From NCBI GenBank assembly GCA_003255025.1, contig QANY01005768.1, positions 2,058,805 to 2,122,804 on the forward strand: 64,000 nucleotides of DNA, given 5' to 3'. Under the pieces are notes generated by a model, which searched no databases, had not been told where the DNA came from, and saw only the letters and a program-made list of their open reading frames with translations. This DNA comes from Datisca glomerata (lineage: Eukaryota > Streptophyta > Magnoliopsida > Cucurbitales > Datiscaceae). Below, piece by piece: positions 1-11,020 of this stretch (within the stretch, counting starts at the first letter, position 1; every line of letters begins with the position of its first letter). The position numbers and the translations under genes are program-made.

Positions 1-900
1 CCTCACAACTAAACTTTTACGCCTTCTTCTAAGCGTATGGTGAGGACTGGTGTTAAGATTAAATCCCTTTGATCTGGGTAGGTAGTAAGACGTCGTTCCG
101 TTAGGATTACTTCACTATAAGGTTGACTTGACGTTGTGACGCTATAGAATCTTTTCAAGGGTAGGATTTTTTTTTGAAATCCTACGTTGCATTCTTGTAT
201 TGATCTATACTTGACCATGTATTTGGTACGTTACTTTGGTATCTCATGTCGCGTGGCAGATGATGGAGTTATTACAACCCATGGTGTGCCTTCAAAGTGT
301 TCTTCTTACCATGCAGAGTTATATTTTCAGAAACCAAGTCATGGTTGGGAACCGTTGATTTTGATGCTTTGGTTATTGACTTTTTTTTATAACTGAATGC
401 GTGACTTGGGGTATCATAGTCATTTTTTATCTATCTATGTCATATAGTGATTCAGTTGTCTAAAATTAATAGTGATTTTCTGGTATAACGGGTGTCTTTG
501 TGCAAACCTTGATGAAGATTGAGTGGTTCTTTTCTTGGAGAACGAAGGACTTCTGAGTATCTTTGGGTGATGCCCCCATCATAATGTCCTGTGTTTGGCA
601 TTATTTTTGACTTATGGAAGGTTTTTAGCTTATATACCCCCAAGGTATTAAACAATTGTATCCCATTAAGTAATAGGTTCATATTCGGTCTTGTCGTTGA
701 CATCCTTGATTTGAAATATAATGATTGCTCTATTGAGCTCGTCGTTGTATCTTTATGTACTGACATGTCTACGAGCATAACTCGTAATTCATCAATGCTC
801 ACGCTTTCTAGCGGTAGGTTTTGGAGCCTTCTTTTCCTTATTTATTCAAATTACATTTGACTAATTCTTGATGGTGAGATCCTTCTGAGTCATCTTCAGT
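1..900. other. Unassigned sequence, no gene recognised
   Basis: Short open frames exist on both strands (up to about 116 codons), but none has a recognisable domain, a start context or a splice pattern. The composition resembles the degenerate repeats that follow. It may be the non-coding part of an old gypsy element, because a gypsy pol remnant lies on the far side of the inserted copia element. That link is an inference. Confidence 0.3.
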
Positions 901-1290
901 AGAGCACCGAGATCTTTTGTGATTTGGGAGATTTTTTGTTAATCTCGATACCATAGTCATCACTGTGACTTGAGTGTCATTTTCATAATTGTGATTCTGG
1001 GTACCATAGTTATCCAGGTAACTTCAGGTACCTTAATCATCTATGTGACGTAGAGTAATATAGTCATCTACGTGACTTACATTGTTTAGTCATCTGGGTG
1101 ACTAGGGGTACGTAGCCATATGTGTGACTTGGGGTATCATAGTCATTTTTGTGACTTCGAGTCCCATAGTCATCTGGGTGATGTTGGGTGTTATAATCAT
1201 CCGCGTGTCTTTGGATCAAATACAGTCATCTGGATGACTTTGTGTACCTTAGTCATCTATGCGACTTGGAGTATCATGGAATATTACAGT
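900..1290. repeat. Degenerate minisatellite, 'agtcatctgggtgactt' type
   Basis: A short phrase, roughly 'tagtcatctgggtgacttgg', recurs about ten times at irregular spacing of about 30-40 bases, with many substitutions. The core agtcat...gtgact is a weak inverted repeat. Similar phrases reappear near 12900-13000 (gtcatccgtgtgacct, gtcatcatggtgactt), so the same family once extended past the inserted copia element. Confidence 0.65.
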
Positions 1291-1299
1291 GGTCCTTTT

Positions 1300-1691
1300 A
1301 TCGTATGTAAGGTCTTTTCTCCTATTCGTCTTAGGTAAGTTATGAGCTCTTGGCGACTATGACAGTTATCAAAGTACTTCATCCCAGAATCTCATGTACT
1401 CACGTGCCACTAAATATTATCAAGGTATTTTGCCCTAGGTAGGGTCTTTTTCTAATCATCTTATATGATAAGGATGCCTCGTTAGGCCGTCGCCTTGGAT
1501 GAGGTCTTTTTTCCCTTAGTAGGATCTTTATCCAGATCATCTTATGTGATAAGGATGTCTCTTCGCCATGGTCTTCGGTGAGGTCTTTCATCTGAGAGAT
1601 CAATGTCCTCGGGCGCCATGAAATATTATTGTAATCCTTTTGCCCTATGTAGAGTCTTTCTCCTAATCATCTTTGGTGAAAAGGAAGCCTC
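1300..1691. repeat. Degenerate tandem repeat block, left half
   Basis: Phrases such as 'gtgccactaaatattatc', 'ttttgccctaggtagggtc' and 'gataaggatgcctc' return at 1405, about 1520 and 1612. The same phrases continue at 9966-10250 on the other side of copia A1, for example 'gtgccacgacatattgtc' near 10096. A1 therefore inserted into this array. No coding function is visible. Confidence 0.65.
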
Positions 1692-1696
1692 ACCTA

Positions 1697-3573
1697 TGTT
1701 GAAATTATGTCAATAAAGTAGGGTGTAATAACTATTTATGAGTATTTAGTTATTTCTTTGACATTTTATAAACTGAATTTAATGAATGAATGAAAGTTTT
1801 TCTATTAACAAAAGTGTGTTTATAATTTACTCAAATCCTGAAACTATTGTCAACGTAAGAAGAGTAAATACCGAGAGGTCTTCCAGAAAAACTCTTCTGA
1901 AATAGTTTAGAACGTTATTCACAGTCTTAGGGTCGACTGGGCAATCGAGTCTGATTATTACTGTTAGGTTGAACCAAAGGATACCGGTCTTGGGGCATGG
2001 GAGTGGGGACTCTAACGGTTAACCTAGACAAGTTGTGAAACATGTTAAATAGACGAGTAACCAATTAGTCTGGAGTAAGGTCATTTATCTAGCTCTAAAT
2101 CTAATTGTTACACCTTAAGAGTATTTTCATAATTACTTTAATCCTGAGGTGAATACGAAACTTGACCTAGTTAGTTACGAACTTTGATACACCAAATGAG
2201 AGAGTTTGAATTGCCGAATAATACCTTGGCTGTTGGGATCATGATTAAACTATATTAGAGTTGCGTGATTCGCATATATAGAAATTCATGGTTAGATTGT
2301 GAAATGCAGCAGCATCACCTTATGCTTTATTGATGCGTGTGTGAATAAATTAGCATGGACAGGTACTCAATGAAATGTATCGTTGAATAAGACATGAGGA
2401 ATTGTATAAAACAGTTAAGAAAATAATAACAAGATGGGTAAAATAGTAATTTTACATCTCACTCTTGTTACTGATATTCACGAAGGGTAACATATTAAAA
2501 TATTCAGTTGATCGTGAAATAAAAATATTTATTTGCACCAATAGAAAATATAGCGAGCATGAATCGAGAGTTGATTCGTTATCGAACCTATAGTGGAGTC
2601 GTACGATGTCATGATTAAATAAGTTAGAAATTTATAGAGATAAATTCACCAGATATTTGAATCCTATAATTTTATTCATGTGTGTACATTCGGTCACAAG
2701 AGTAGCTCATGAGGACAAGAATAGAAAAAACAATATCAGTTGGACCAAAATGTGTTTTGAGCCATTGTATATTTCCTGAACCTATATGTGAGGGGTGTTG
2801 TCACTTCATTAGTGAAGATAAATTAATTGATGTTCAAATTAATTTTAATTTATTATTTTTTAATTATTAGATAATTAGTAAATAAGAGAAATTAATTAAT
2901 TAATTGATGGAGATCAATTTAAATTTATCAATTTTGGGTTGATGAATTTAGACACAATACTGACTTTAACGGGAGATGTAATTTTCGGCAATTATAGATT
3001 ATGAGGATGAATTTCAGAAATTACACATATATGGGGTATATGTGAAAATTTTAAAATTATTGTATAAATGATGGCATTAGGGTTGCCTCCCTAAGTGTGT
3101 TGACACAACCCTAATCACACAGAGCAAAAAAAACAATTCTCTCTCCCCCTCCTACTGTTGCCACCGAATTCATAGAGGAAGAAAATAATTTTTTCTTCCT
3201 CAGTTGTTTCGAGAGCCCACACTTACTTCCTAACAACATCATTGCGAGATATATTTCTTAATCTAACGAGCGGTTGTTGGCGCGAACACTTGGTTGTTGG
3301 TTGGAAGACTAATTGAAGTTCTTGGATTTGAAGATCGAAGAACGCAAATCATTTAATAAGGATTCCATCAATTCAGAAAGTCTTCGATACAACGAAAATG
3401 TATAAATTGTTTCTACCTCTTTTGAATACGTTTAACTTTGTATGCATGATCGGATATATGATTTTAATATTAAATACGATTAAATTACTTGATGTAAAAA
3501 ATTTTGATATTCCGCTCACGAACTGTTCGTGGTTTAATGATTTTTTCTTAAATTTTTAAAATCTGATCTAACA
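1697..3573 (+). repeat. 5' LTR of A1
   Basis: It starts TGTTGAAATTATGTC and ends ATCTAACA, directly before a primer site. The length is 1877 bases, matching 1872 in A3 and 1909 in A2. The likely promoter is TATAAA at 3063-3068. Just downstream, ATTAGGGTTG (3076-3085) can pair with CAACCCTAAT (3106-3115) near the expected transcript start. A short purine/pyrimidine-rich stretch follows. Confidence 0.9.
3063..3115 (+). promoter_or_regulatory. LTR TATA box and perfect 10-bp hairpin
   Basis: TATAAA lies at 3063-3068. The arms 3076-3085 and 3106-3115 are perfect inverted complements around a 20-base loop. The same arrangement is partly kept in A3 (TATA near 33158; AGGGTT at 33176-33181 pairs with AACCCT at 33204-33209). 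It falls where transcription should start, so it could shape the 5' end of the genomic RNA. That role is inferred. Confidence 0.6.
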
Positions 3574-3574
3574 A

Positions 3575-3586
3575 TTAGTATCAGAG
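3575..3586 (+). promoter_or_regulatory. Primer-binding site, tRNA-iMet type
   Basis: TTAGTATCAGAG lies two bases after the LTR end. It is one change from TTGGTATCAGAG, which is complementary to the 3' end of plant initiator tRNA-Met, the usual copia primer. Confidence 0.85.
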
Positions 3587-4132
3587 CTTTGATTTCTTGA
3601 TTATGCATATTCTGTGATTAAACATATATATCGTCGGATGTTGTGATATTGGCATATTTTTGTGTGGTAGATTCAAAATGGTTTTGAATGTATTTTATGA
3701 ATGGACCTCGATCTATTAACTCTAGGGGTTTTGCTTTTCAATTATAGATATTATGTACGCTGAAATTGAGGCATAAGATTTTATGTAATTTATTTTCTTG
3801 CAAAAGTTATATTTTTTGAAATTCTATGAAATCAGTCACTACCTCGGAAAGTCACCGTCAAAACTGCTGCCATCACCGCCGTCGGACTCCACCGCTGCCG
3901 TCACTGCCACTACAGCCGCCGCCCACTGCCGTGCCACGCCACTTCTTGATGTCCTCTGTCGTTCCTTGCATGGTGATTAGGGTTTGTGTACCCTAAGCGA
4001 TAACAATTAGGGTTTATGAAATCCTTTGATTCACAAAAATCCTAATCTAACATTTTATCTTTAAAATTTAAATTTTGAATTTTAGATTTTAAATGGATAA
4101 AAGATAATGAAGATTCAATAGATAATCATCTA

Positions 4133-4360
4133 ATTTTATCTATTTATCATTTGAAATTGGAATTCAAAAGATAATTATCTATTTATCATTTGAAATTTGA
4201 ATTCAAAAGATAATTATCTATTTATCATTTGAAATTTGAATTCAAAAGATAATTATCTATTTTATCATTTTATTTTTTGGATTTTGAATTCAAAAGAATA
4301 ATTATCCATTTTATCTAGTTTATCTTTTGAATTTAAAAGATAATTATCTATTTATCTTTT
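4133..4360 (+). repeat. 39-bp AT-rich tandem repeat in leader
   Basis: About five copies of a 39-base unit built on 'tttatcatttgaaatttga' and 'attcaaaagataattatc'. The middle copies are nearly identical. The unit contains the small palindromes TTGAATTCAA and GATAATTATC. A2 and A3 lack this array, so it expanded in this copy or its close lineage. Confidence 0.85.
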
Positions 4361-4892
4361 ATCTTTTATCTTTTAAATTTTAAATTTTAAAATGATTTTA
4401 AAGGGTTTATTTTGTTAGGAAAATAGTTTTTCTTAATTAAATGGTTTTGATCAAAATTTTGGCTTTTGAAATTAGGACTGCACTGTTGTAAAGAGTTACA
4501 AAATTGGTGAAACTTCCTGAAAGACAAGGAGACTATTACATACGTCATGAAGACTAGTATTTAAATTAATTATAATTTATTTATTATAATTTTTGGGTTG
4601 TAATTAGAAATGAGCGCTAATATGGAGGTTAGTTTTGAATGGATGATTTATTACTGATCTCGCATCATCAAAATATATAATTGGTTATAATTATAGAAAT
4701 AGGGATATGTTAATATCAAAATGTCATGTAGCATGTACATGCATTATTGTAGTTTAATTTATAATTGGTTATAATTTAAATATAATGTGAATTTTATAAA
4801 AGTTTATAATTTTCAAAACTTTATTTTTCCAAATTAATAAAGAGTTATAAATTTTGAAAAAATAACAAAAAATCCATTTGTTCCAAAAATAA

Positions 4893-5455
4893 AGTGGGAT
4901 GGTCGTTTACGTTGAAACGTTTACAAGGTTCTCAACGCAAACTTGATCGTGGCATGAGAAATTATTTAGAGCCGCCCTAACGGTCCTCCCTTTAATGGGA
5001 GAAACTTGGAAATCGTGTCCCTTTGAGTCATCGAGCTTCTTAAGAAGCTAAAGCTTTGTAAAGGAAGTGGTGAAGCAGGACCATCACTAGACGGATTGTT
5101 AGTTCATGAGAACCTTTAAAGCTGATGCGTTGGTTAAACACTTAGACCGAAGCACATTGAAATCTCTCATAGGGGCTAGTCACTGGGGCTAAGGTGACCA
5201 AAACCATTAATGATTGGTTAAGCTAGATGTAGTGACATTTTGAGAAGCATTAACCAAACGAAATGACTCTCGATGCAATATGAGGTAGCTTGGACGTTGT
5301 CCTTAGATGACACTAGCTATCGTTGTTGATCGTAACATCATGGAAGAAATATTTTTTATTTGTTTTTTGAATATTTAAGTATTTGCATCATACATCATAA
5401 TTTTCTAAATAATTGAGTATTTATTTACACCGCCTATTAATTTTTTTGTAGTAAC
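4893..5455 (+). promoter_or_regulatory. Conserved pre-gag leader block
   Basis: This block, from 'aagtgggatggtcgttta' to the gag start, is easily aligned with 16288-16804 in A2 and 39946-40510 in A3, although all three copies are old. It contains the perfect palindrome AGCTTCTTAAGAAGCT (5034-5049) and the pairing phrases tccctttaatggga (about 4987-5000). Its position suits a packaging, dimerisation or translation signal. The function is inferred. Confidence 0.55.
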
Positions 5456-5456
5456 C

Positions 5457-6300
5457 ATGTTGTTATCCCCTCTCTCAACTATCTTAAACGCGAACAAACT
5501 TACTGGTGAAAATTATGCGGATTGGAAACGTAATCTTGATATCATGTTGACTGTAAAAAAGAACAAGCTCGTGCTCACCACCCCTTGCCCCCTTGAGCTT
5601 AGTGCTGGATCGACTCAAGTGGAAAATGATGCTTATTTTTCTTGGCTGCGTTCTGATTATATCGCCAGATGTCACATCTTAGCTTCTGTTAGCAATGTGT
5701 TGCGACAACATCATCAGAACATGGAAACCGTCGTTGATATGATGTTGAACATCACCGAAATGTTCGAAGATCAGGGTCATCAAGCCAAACAGTTGATGCG
5801 TGAAACTTTATGAACTGCAAGATGAAACCTAGAATCTTGTTAGAGAACATATGATATTGATCATTAGTTAACTGAATGAGATAGAGATCATGGGTGCTGA
5901 GGTAGATGGCGAGACACAAGTTGATATGATCTTTGAGACTCTGCCTGACACTTTTGAGAATTTCACATTTAATTATTCAATGAATAAGTTGAGGTACTCA
6001 CTTCCTGAGCGGATGAAGGAACTACAAGCTGCTGAGACCCTGTTTCTGAAGGGCAAGAGGAAGACTGGTGCAAACTTTACTTAAAGTAAGCCTTCCACAT
6101 CTGGCGCAAAAAGGAAAAACATGAGAGGTCCGAAGAAGGCTAAGAAGTAGAACTCGAAAGCTGCGAAAGGTAAGGGCTTCGCAAAACTAGACAAGTGTCA
6201 TCATTGTGAAACCACTGGCCATTGTAAACGCAACTGCCTAGACTATTTCAAGGAGTTGAGATCTAAAATTATAGTACTTGTTATTGAGGCCTGTTAAGTG
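5457..6300 (+). pseudogene. gag: gag remnant of copia A1
   Basis: The first frame (5457-5813) begins MLLSPLSTILNANKLTGENY, the typical start of copia-type UBN2 gag: a short hydrophobic lead followed by L-x-G-x-N-Y-x-x-W-K. It breaks near 5813 and resumes at 5890-6084 with the gag C-terminal phrases LRYSLPERMKELQAAETLF. A CCHC zinc knuckle, CHHCETTGHCKRNC, is complete at 6196-6237 (all three Cys and the His kept). Gag forms the virus-like particle, and the knuckle binds the element RNA. Several stops and at least two frameshifts make this copy non-functional. Confidence 0.85.
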
Positions 6301-7450
6301 GTCCGCTCTACATTTTCATGGATTGTAGACTCTGCAGCCACTAACCATATCTATTATTTCATGCAGGGGTTCAGGGAATCAGAAGGCTTGATGAGGGCAA
6401 GTTCAGCTTCCGTTGGGGAAATGGAGAACTAGTATTATACGATATCTATGAATATTAAATTGTCATTTGATAACAGTTTTATGGTTTTACGTGATGTTTA
6501 TTATATCTCAGTTTTTGGAAGAACCTTATTTCAGTAGCTAGTTTAGTTGAGAACGGATTCAAATTGAATTTCATTGATAAAGATATTGGTATTTTTAGAA
6601 ATAACTGCTTAATTACTATCACATGTTTGATAAATACACTGTTTTATGTAAACCAATAGTTCCAATTATAAATGACACTGAAGTAAATATTGATTTACAA
6701 AGCGATAGCAAAAGGTTGAAGTCTGACTTAACCGATCTAACCTCTTAGGTGCACTTACGTCTTCGCCACATTAGCCTAGACAGGATTAAAAAACTTGCAA
6801 AGGATGGTCCATTGTAAACTTTATGTGTGAGATCACTACCCACATGTGAATTCTATATAGAAGGAAAAATGGCTAAGAGACCCTTTTTAGCGAAGGGTGA
6901 AAGAGCCACTCAATGCCTTGAACTAGTACATAGTGATGTATGATGACCATTGAATATCCAAGTAAGAGCAGGTTATGAATATTTTTTTAACCTTCACTAA
7001 TTACCACTCACAATTTGGACATGTTAATCTAATGAACTAAAAGTCTGAAATCTTTGAAAAGTTCAAAGGGTACAAGGTTATGGTCGAAAAGCAATTGGAG
7101 AAATAAATCAAAACGTTACGATCTGATCATGGTGGAGAGTATTTGCCAGAAGAGTTTAAAGACTTTTTTAAGGAAGAAGATATTCTTTCTTAGCTTACAA
7201 TACCTGGCACTCCAGAACAGAATGGTGTGTCAGAAAGAAGGAATCAAACTCCGATGGATATGGTTAGATCGATGATGAGTTACTCATTCCTCCCATATTC
7301 ATTCTAGGGATATGCCTTGGAAACAACAGCATACATTCTGAACTAATTTCTTTCGAAGACGGTGCCTAGCATGTCATATGAAAGATGGAATGGACGAAAG
7401 TCATTTGTTAACCACTTTAGGATATGAGGGTGCCCAGTACATATTCTGAA
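6300..7450 (+). pseudogene. pol: Protease and integrase remnant of A1
   Basis: The protease motif reads WIVDSAATNH near 6317-6350; the usual D-S-G-A has become D-S-A-A. The GAG-pre-integrase segment (6740-6890) keeps LRLRHISLDRIKK. The integrase core follows. HSDV near 6929 supplies the first catalytic Asp, RSDHGGEYL near 7112-7140 the second, and SERRNQTP near 7223 the Glu, so the D-D-E residues remain although the frame is interrupted by stops (one directly after HSDV). The integrase would insert the cDNA into the genome. This copy cannot make a whole protein. Confidence 0.8.
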
Positions 7451-8500
7451 ATAAAAGACATGCAAGTTGTCCAGTCGATCATATATATGCATGTTTGTTA
7501 GATATCTCAAAGGAATGAAGGGGTATGTTTCTTATAGTCTAACTGACAAGAAAATATTTGTATGTACGAATGCACTTTTGCTTGAAGAATACTATATAAG
7601 AAGTGTGAAGCCGAGAAGTACTCTTGTGCTAGAGAAATTATTGAGTAAGAGGACACCCACTCCTCAATCAAGAATTATTTCTGATTCAAAAATGGAAGAA
7701 CCACAGGGGCGAGAGCCTATGGAGCTTCGACGTAGTGGGAGGTTTATGGGACAACCTGACAAGTACATGTCTTATGGAGATGCCTTAAGAGCAGTCTTAG
7801 ATAAGGATCATGATGGACCTGTCTCCTACTCACATCCATGTCTCATGTATATGATTCTTTGCAGTAGCCAGACATTTGGTAGACCGAGGGCGTGGTGAGT
7901 CATTTCCAATCTTATCCTGGAATCGAACATTGGAATGTCGTTAAGCATATCCCTAAGTATCGTAGGAGGACAAGGAACTACATGCTTGTGTATACATGTA
8001 CTGACCTGAATACGATGGGGTATACTAATTCTGGCTTTAAAGCATACAAGGATTTTATAAGGTCCACTTCAGGATCGGTGTTCATCATGTATGGTAAAGC
8101 AGTTATATGGAGAAGTATTAAGAAATCTTGAATTGCTGATTCTACCATGGAAGCTGAATATGTGGCAGTTTGTGAAACTGCTAAGGTGGCTGTATAGCTT
8201 AGAAAGTTCTTGAAGACTCTAGAAGTTGTTCTAGAAGCTGACAAGCCCATGACACTTTATTGCGAAAACAATGTGACTGTAGCAACCTCAAAGGAACGAA
8301 GGAACCACAAAAGATCTAAGAACATAGAGTGTAAATATCACCTTATAAGAGTGATTGTTCAGCGTGGAGATATTGTAGTAACACAAATATCGACGGTCGA
8401 CAATATGACAGATCTATTCACGAAGACTTTAACTAGTAAAGTCTTTGATGGTCATCTAGAGGGCATGGAGATACAATATTGTACACACCTACTTTAGTTT
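7450..8500 (+). pseudogene. pol: RT N-terminus fused to RNase H by a deletion, A1
   Basis: The frame at 7467-7830 carries the integrase tail and RT lead-in (RRSGRFMGQPDKYMSYGDAL). Near 7830 it jumps straight to the RT connection segment (LMYMILC) and then to RNase H (GIEHWNVVKHIPKYRRRTRN; MEAEYVAV near 8150; DLFTKTL near 8411). In A2 the same two points are about 0.9 kb apart, so most of RT, including the YVDD site, is deleted here. Confidence 0.8.
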
Positions 8501-8511
8501 AAGTGAGATAT
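8501..8511 (+). promoter_or_regulatory. Polypurine tract of A1
   Basis: AAGTGAGATAT directly precedes the TG of the 3' LTR. The family norm is AAGTGGGAGAT, as seen at 60437-60446 in element D1. It primes plus-strand DNA synthesis. Confidence 0.7.
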
Positions 8512-9960
8512 TGTTAGAATTATGTCCATAAAGTAAGGTATAGTAACTATTTATGAGTTATTAGTTATTTCTCTGATATTTTGTATTACTGAATTTAATG
8601 AATGAATGAAATTTTTTCTAAAAAGTATAGTGCGTTTACTCAAATCCTAGAACTATTGTCAACGTAAGAAGGGTAAAGACTGAGGGGTCTTCCAAACAAA
8701 CTCTTCAGAAATAGTTCAGAACATTATTCGCAGTCGTATTACGACTGTTAGATTGAACCAAATGATGAAGGTCTTGGGGGATGGGAGTGGGGACTCTAAC
8801 AGTTGACTAGACATATTGTAGAACATGTTGAATACACTAGTAACAAAGTAGTTTGGACTAAAGACATTTATCTAGCTCCAAATCTAATTGTTACAACTTA
8901 AGGGTATTTTTTTAATTATATTAATCCTTGAGTGAGTATAAAACTCGACCTAGTTAGTTACGATCAAAACGTCAAAGGAATGAGTTTGAATTGTCGGACA
9001 ATACCTTGATTGTTGGGATCGTGATTCAACTATGTTGGAGTTGCGTGATTCACAAATATAGAAATTCATGGTTAGATTACAAAATGCAACAATATCCCCT
9101 TATGCTTTATTGATGGGTGTGTGAATAAATTACCTCGGCTAGGTACTTGATGAAATTTTTCATTGAATATGACATGGGGGATTATACAAGACAATTCACT
9201 ATTATGTCTTTTGTATTTACAGTTAATAAATGAGTTCAGGAAATAATAACATGAGGGGTAAAATGATAATTTTATATCCCACTTTTTAAACTAATATTCA
9301 CGAAGGATAATATGTTAAAATATTCTGTGGACCATGAAATTAAAGTATTTATTTGTACAAACAGAAAATATAGCGCCCATGAATCAAGAGTTGATTCGGC
9401 ATCGAACCTATAGTGGAGTTGTACGATGTCAAGATTAAATAGATCAGAAAATTATATAGATAAATTCGTCGAATATTTGAATCCTATAGCTTTATTCATG
9501 TGGGTCCATTCGATCTCAGGAGTAGCTCATAAGGACAGGAAAAGAAAAAATAACATTAGTTGGACTAAAATGTGTTTTGAGCCAATGTGTATTTCATAAA
9601 CCCATATGTGATGGGTGTTGTAACTTAATTAGTGAAGAGCTTTATTTGAATCTTATAGATTTATTCATGTAGTTCGTAACATTCTTACGAGATATACTTT
9701 TGAATCCAACGAGTAGTTGCTGGTGGGAAGAGTAATTGAAGTTCTTGGATTTGAAGATCGAAGAACACAAAGCATTTAATAAGGATTCCATCAATTCAGA
9801 AAGTTTCCGATACAATGAAAAGGTATAAATCACTTCTACCTTTTTGAATACGTTTAAATTTGGATGCATAATTGGATGTATGATTTTAATATTTAATATG
9901 CTTAAATTTGAATTCGTGGTTCAAGGATTTTTTCTCAAATTTTTAAAACTCAATCCAACA
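8512..9960 (+). repeat. 3' LTR of A1, internally deleted
   Basis: It starts TGTTAGAATTATGTCC and ends AATCCAACA, with ACCTA following. At 1449 bases it is about 430 shorter than the 5' LTR. The missing part corresponds to roughly 2817-3225, including the TATA box and the transcript-start hairpin. At the break (about 9637-9680) there is filler resembling the LTR's own sequence near 9472 ('tttgaatcctatagcttta'). Confidence 0.88.
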
Positions 9961-9965
9961 ACCTA

Positions 9966-10250
9966 GTCATGGTGAGGGCTTCCATCTGAGGGTTCCATGA
10001 ACTTGGGCGCCATATGTGAGATCTTTATCCAAATCATCTTAAGTGATAAGGAAGCCTCATCTATCCATGGTCTAGAATGAGGTCTACCATCCCAAGTGTT
10101 CTATGACCTCGGGTGCCACGACATATTGTCGTGGTCATTTTGCTCAATGTTGGGTCTTTTCTCTAGATTATCTCAAGTGGTAATGATACCTTGTTAGGTC
10201 GTCAACTTGGTTGAGGTCTTTCGTCTGAGGGTTCTATGACCTCGTGCCTT
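9966..10250. repeat. Degenerate tandem repeat block, right half
   Basis: It continues the block at 1300-1691: 'gataaggaagcctcatc', 'gtgccacgacatattgtc' and 'ggtcgtcaacttggttgagg' recur. Removing A1 plus one ACCTA restores the reading of the repeat across the junction. Confidence 0.6.
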
Positions 10251-10545
10251 TATCCATCGTGTCATATTCCATGACATCTTTTGTACTGCCTGATCCCTCA
10301 TTCTCTTGGAATGATGTCATCTCCATCATAAAGTCAACGAGTATTTGAGCGTTGATTGTGATCCGGGGTTCATATCTGATGTCGAGCTCGCCCAACTCCG
10401 GAGAAGTCACTATAGCATCCACCAATTGATCTATTTTTAATAATGGAAGCCGTCAGTTGGGCACACTTTATTCATGTTAGTGAAGTCTATATATAACCTC
10501 CATTTTTCGTTCTTCTTCTTTTCTAACTCCGTGATAGCTAATCAG
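10234..10545 (-). pseudogene. pol: Ty3/gypsy RT-RNase H remnant
   Basis: Read on the minus strand, 10545 down to about 10450 gives KWRLYIDFTNMNKVCP, the gypsy RT motif. After a short stop-containing stretch, IDQLVDA runs in frame into ELGELDIRYEPRITINAQIL (10425-10234), a gypsy RNase H segment. Several hundred RT codons between these two points are missing. The wording is close to the gypsy element at 45500-49430, which belongs to the Tat-like group. RNase H would remove the RNA strand during reverse transcription. This is a fragment only. Confidence 0.75.
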
Positions 10546-10559
10546 TCAGGGTAATGAAC

Positions 10560-11020
10560 CTCTTAGGTCTTGATAAATTATGCTTGATATCTTTTAGTAG
10601 CATTTATGTAATCTGTGACTTCTACGGTCTTGATAATTATGCCCGCCCTGTCGTGGGAGCATTGGTGTAATCTTTGGTCTCTTGGTTTATAATAATCATG
10701 CTTGCTCTCTCATGTGACCATTTTGCATAATTGGTGACCTCTCAGGTCTCAATAATTATGTGCACTCTCTCGTGGGAGCGTTTGTGTATTTTGTGATTTC
10801 TCGAATCATGATAATTATGTTCGTTCTCTCATGGGAGCATTTGAGTATTTTGTGACCTCTCGGATCTTAATAATTATGTTCGCTCTCTCGTGGGAGTGTT
10901 TGCATATTTATGAACTCTCGGATCTTGATAATTATATTTGCTCTCTCATGGGAGCGTTTGCATATTTCATGACCTCTCGGGTCTTAATAATTATGTTTTC
11001 TCTCTCGCGGGAGCATTTTA
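10560..11020. repeat. About 60-bp minisatellite, 7-8 copies
   Basis: The unit is roughly 'gacctctcggatcttaataat' plus 'tatgttcgctctctcgtgg' and 'gagcgtttgcatatttt'. Copies become more alike toward the right end (10800-11000). The inner phrase CTCTCNNGGGAG is a short inverted repeat (ctctcatgggag, ctctcgtgggag) kept in most copies. A 97-codon frame across it is a by-product of the repeat. Confidence 0.85.

Larger units (their letters stand above)
3574..5456 (+). other. Untranslated leader of A1
   Basis: About 1.9 kb separates the primer site from gag. It holds a CCG-rich stretch (3850-3965) that opens a 60-codon frame by composition alone. It also holds a 39-bp AT-rich tandem array (4133-4360) and a block conserved among A1, A2 and A3 (4893-5455). 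I see no protein signal. Confidence 0.7.
1697..9960 (+). mobile_element. Ty1/copia element A1, two LTRs, decayed
   Basis: This is the only element in the window with both LTRs and both target duplications visible: ACCTA at 1692-1696 and 9961-9965. The order is 5' LTR, primer site, long leader, gag, protease, integrase, RT remnant, RNase H, purine tract and 3' LTR, which is the Ty1/copia order. It cannot move by itself. Gag and pol are split by stops and frameshifts, most of the RT is missing, and the 3' LTR has lost its TATA region. Two related copies, A2 (13252) and A3 (31784), lie in the same window. Confidence 0.92.

Noticed and set aside
3575..3600. tRNA gene at primer-binding-site matches
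   Set aside because: Only the 12-base complement to the tRNA 3' end is present; no cloverleaf surrounds it in any copy.
3798..3980. 60-codon frame rich in Ala, Thr and Pro
   Set aside because: It arises from the CCG-rich leader of A1; A2 and A3 have similar composition but no matching frame.
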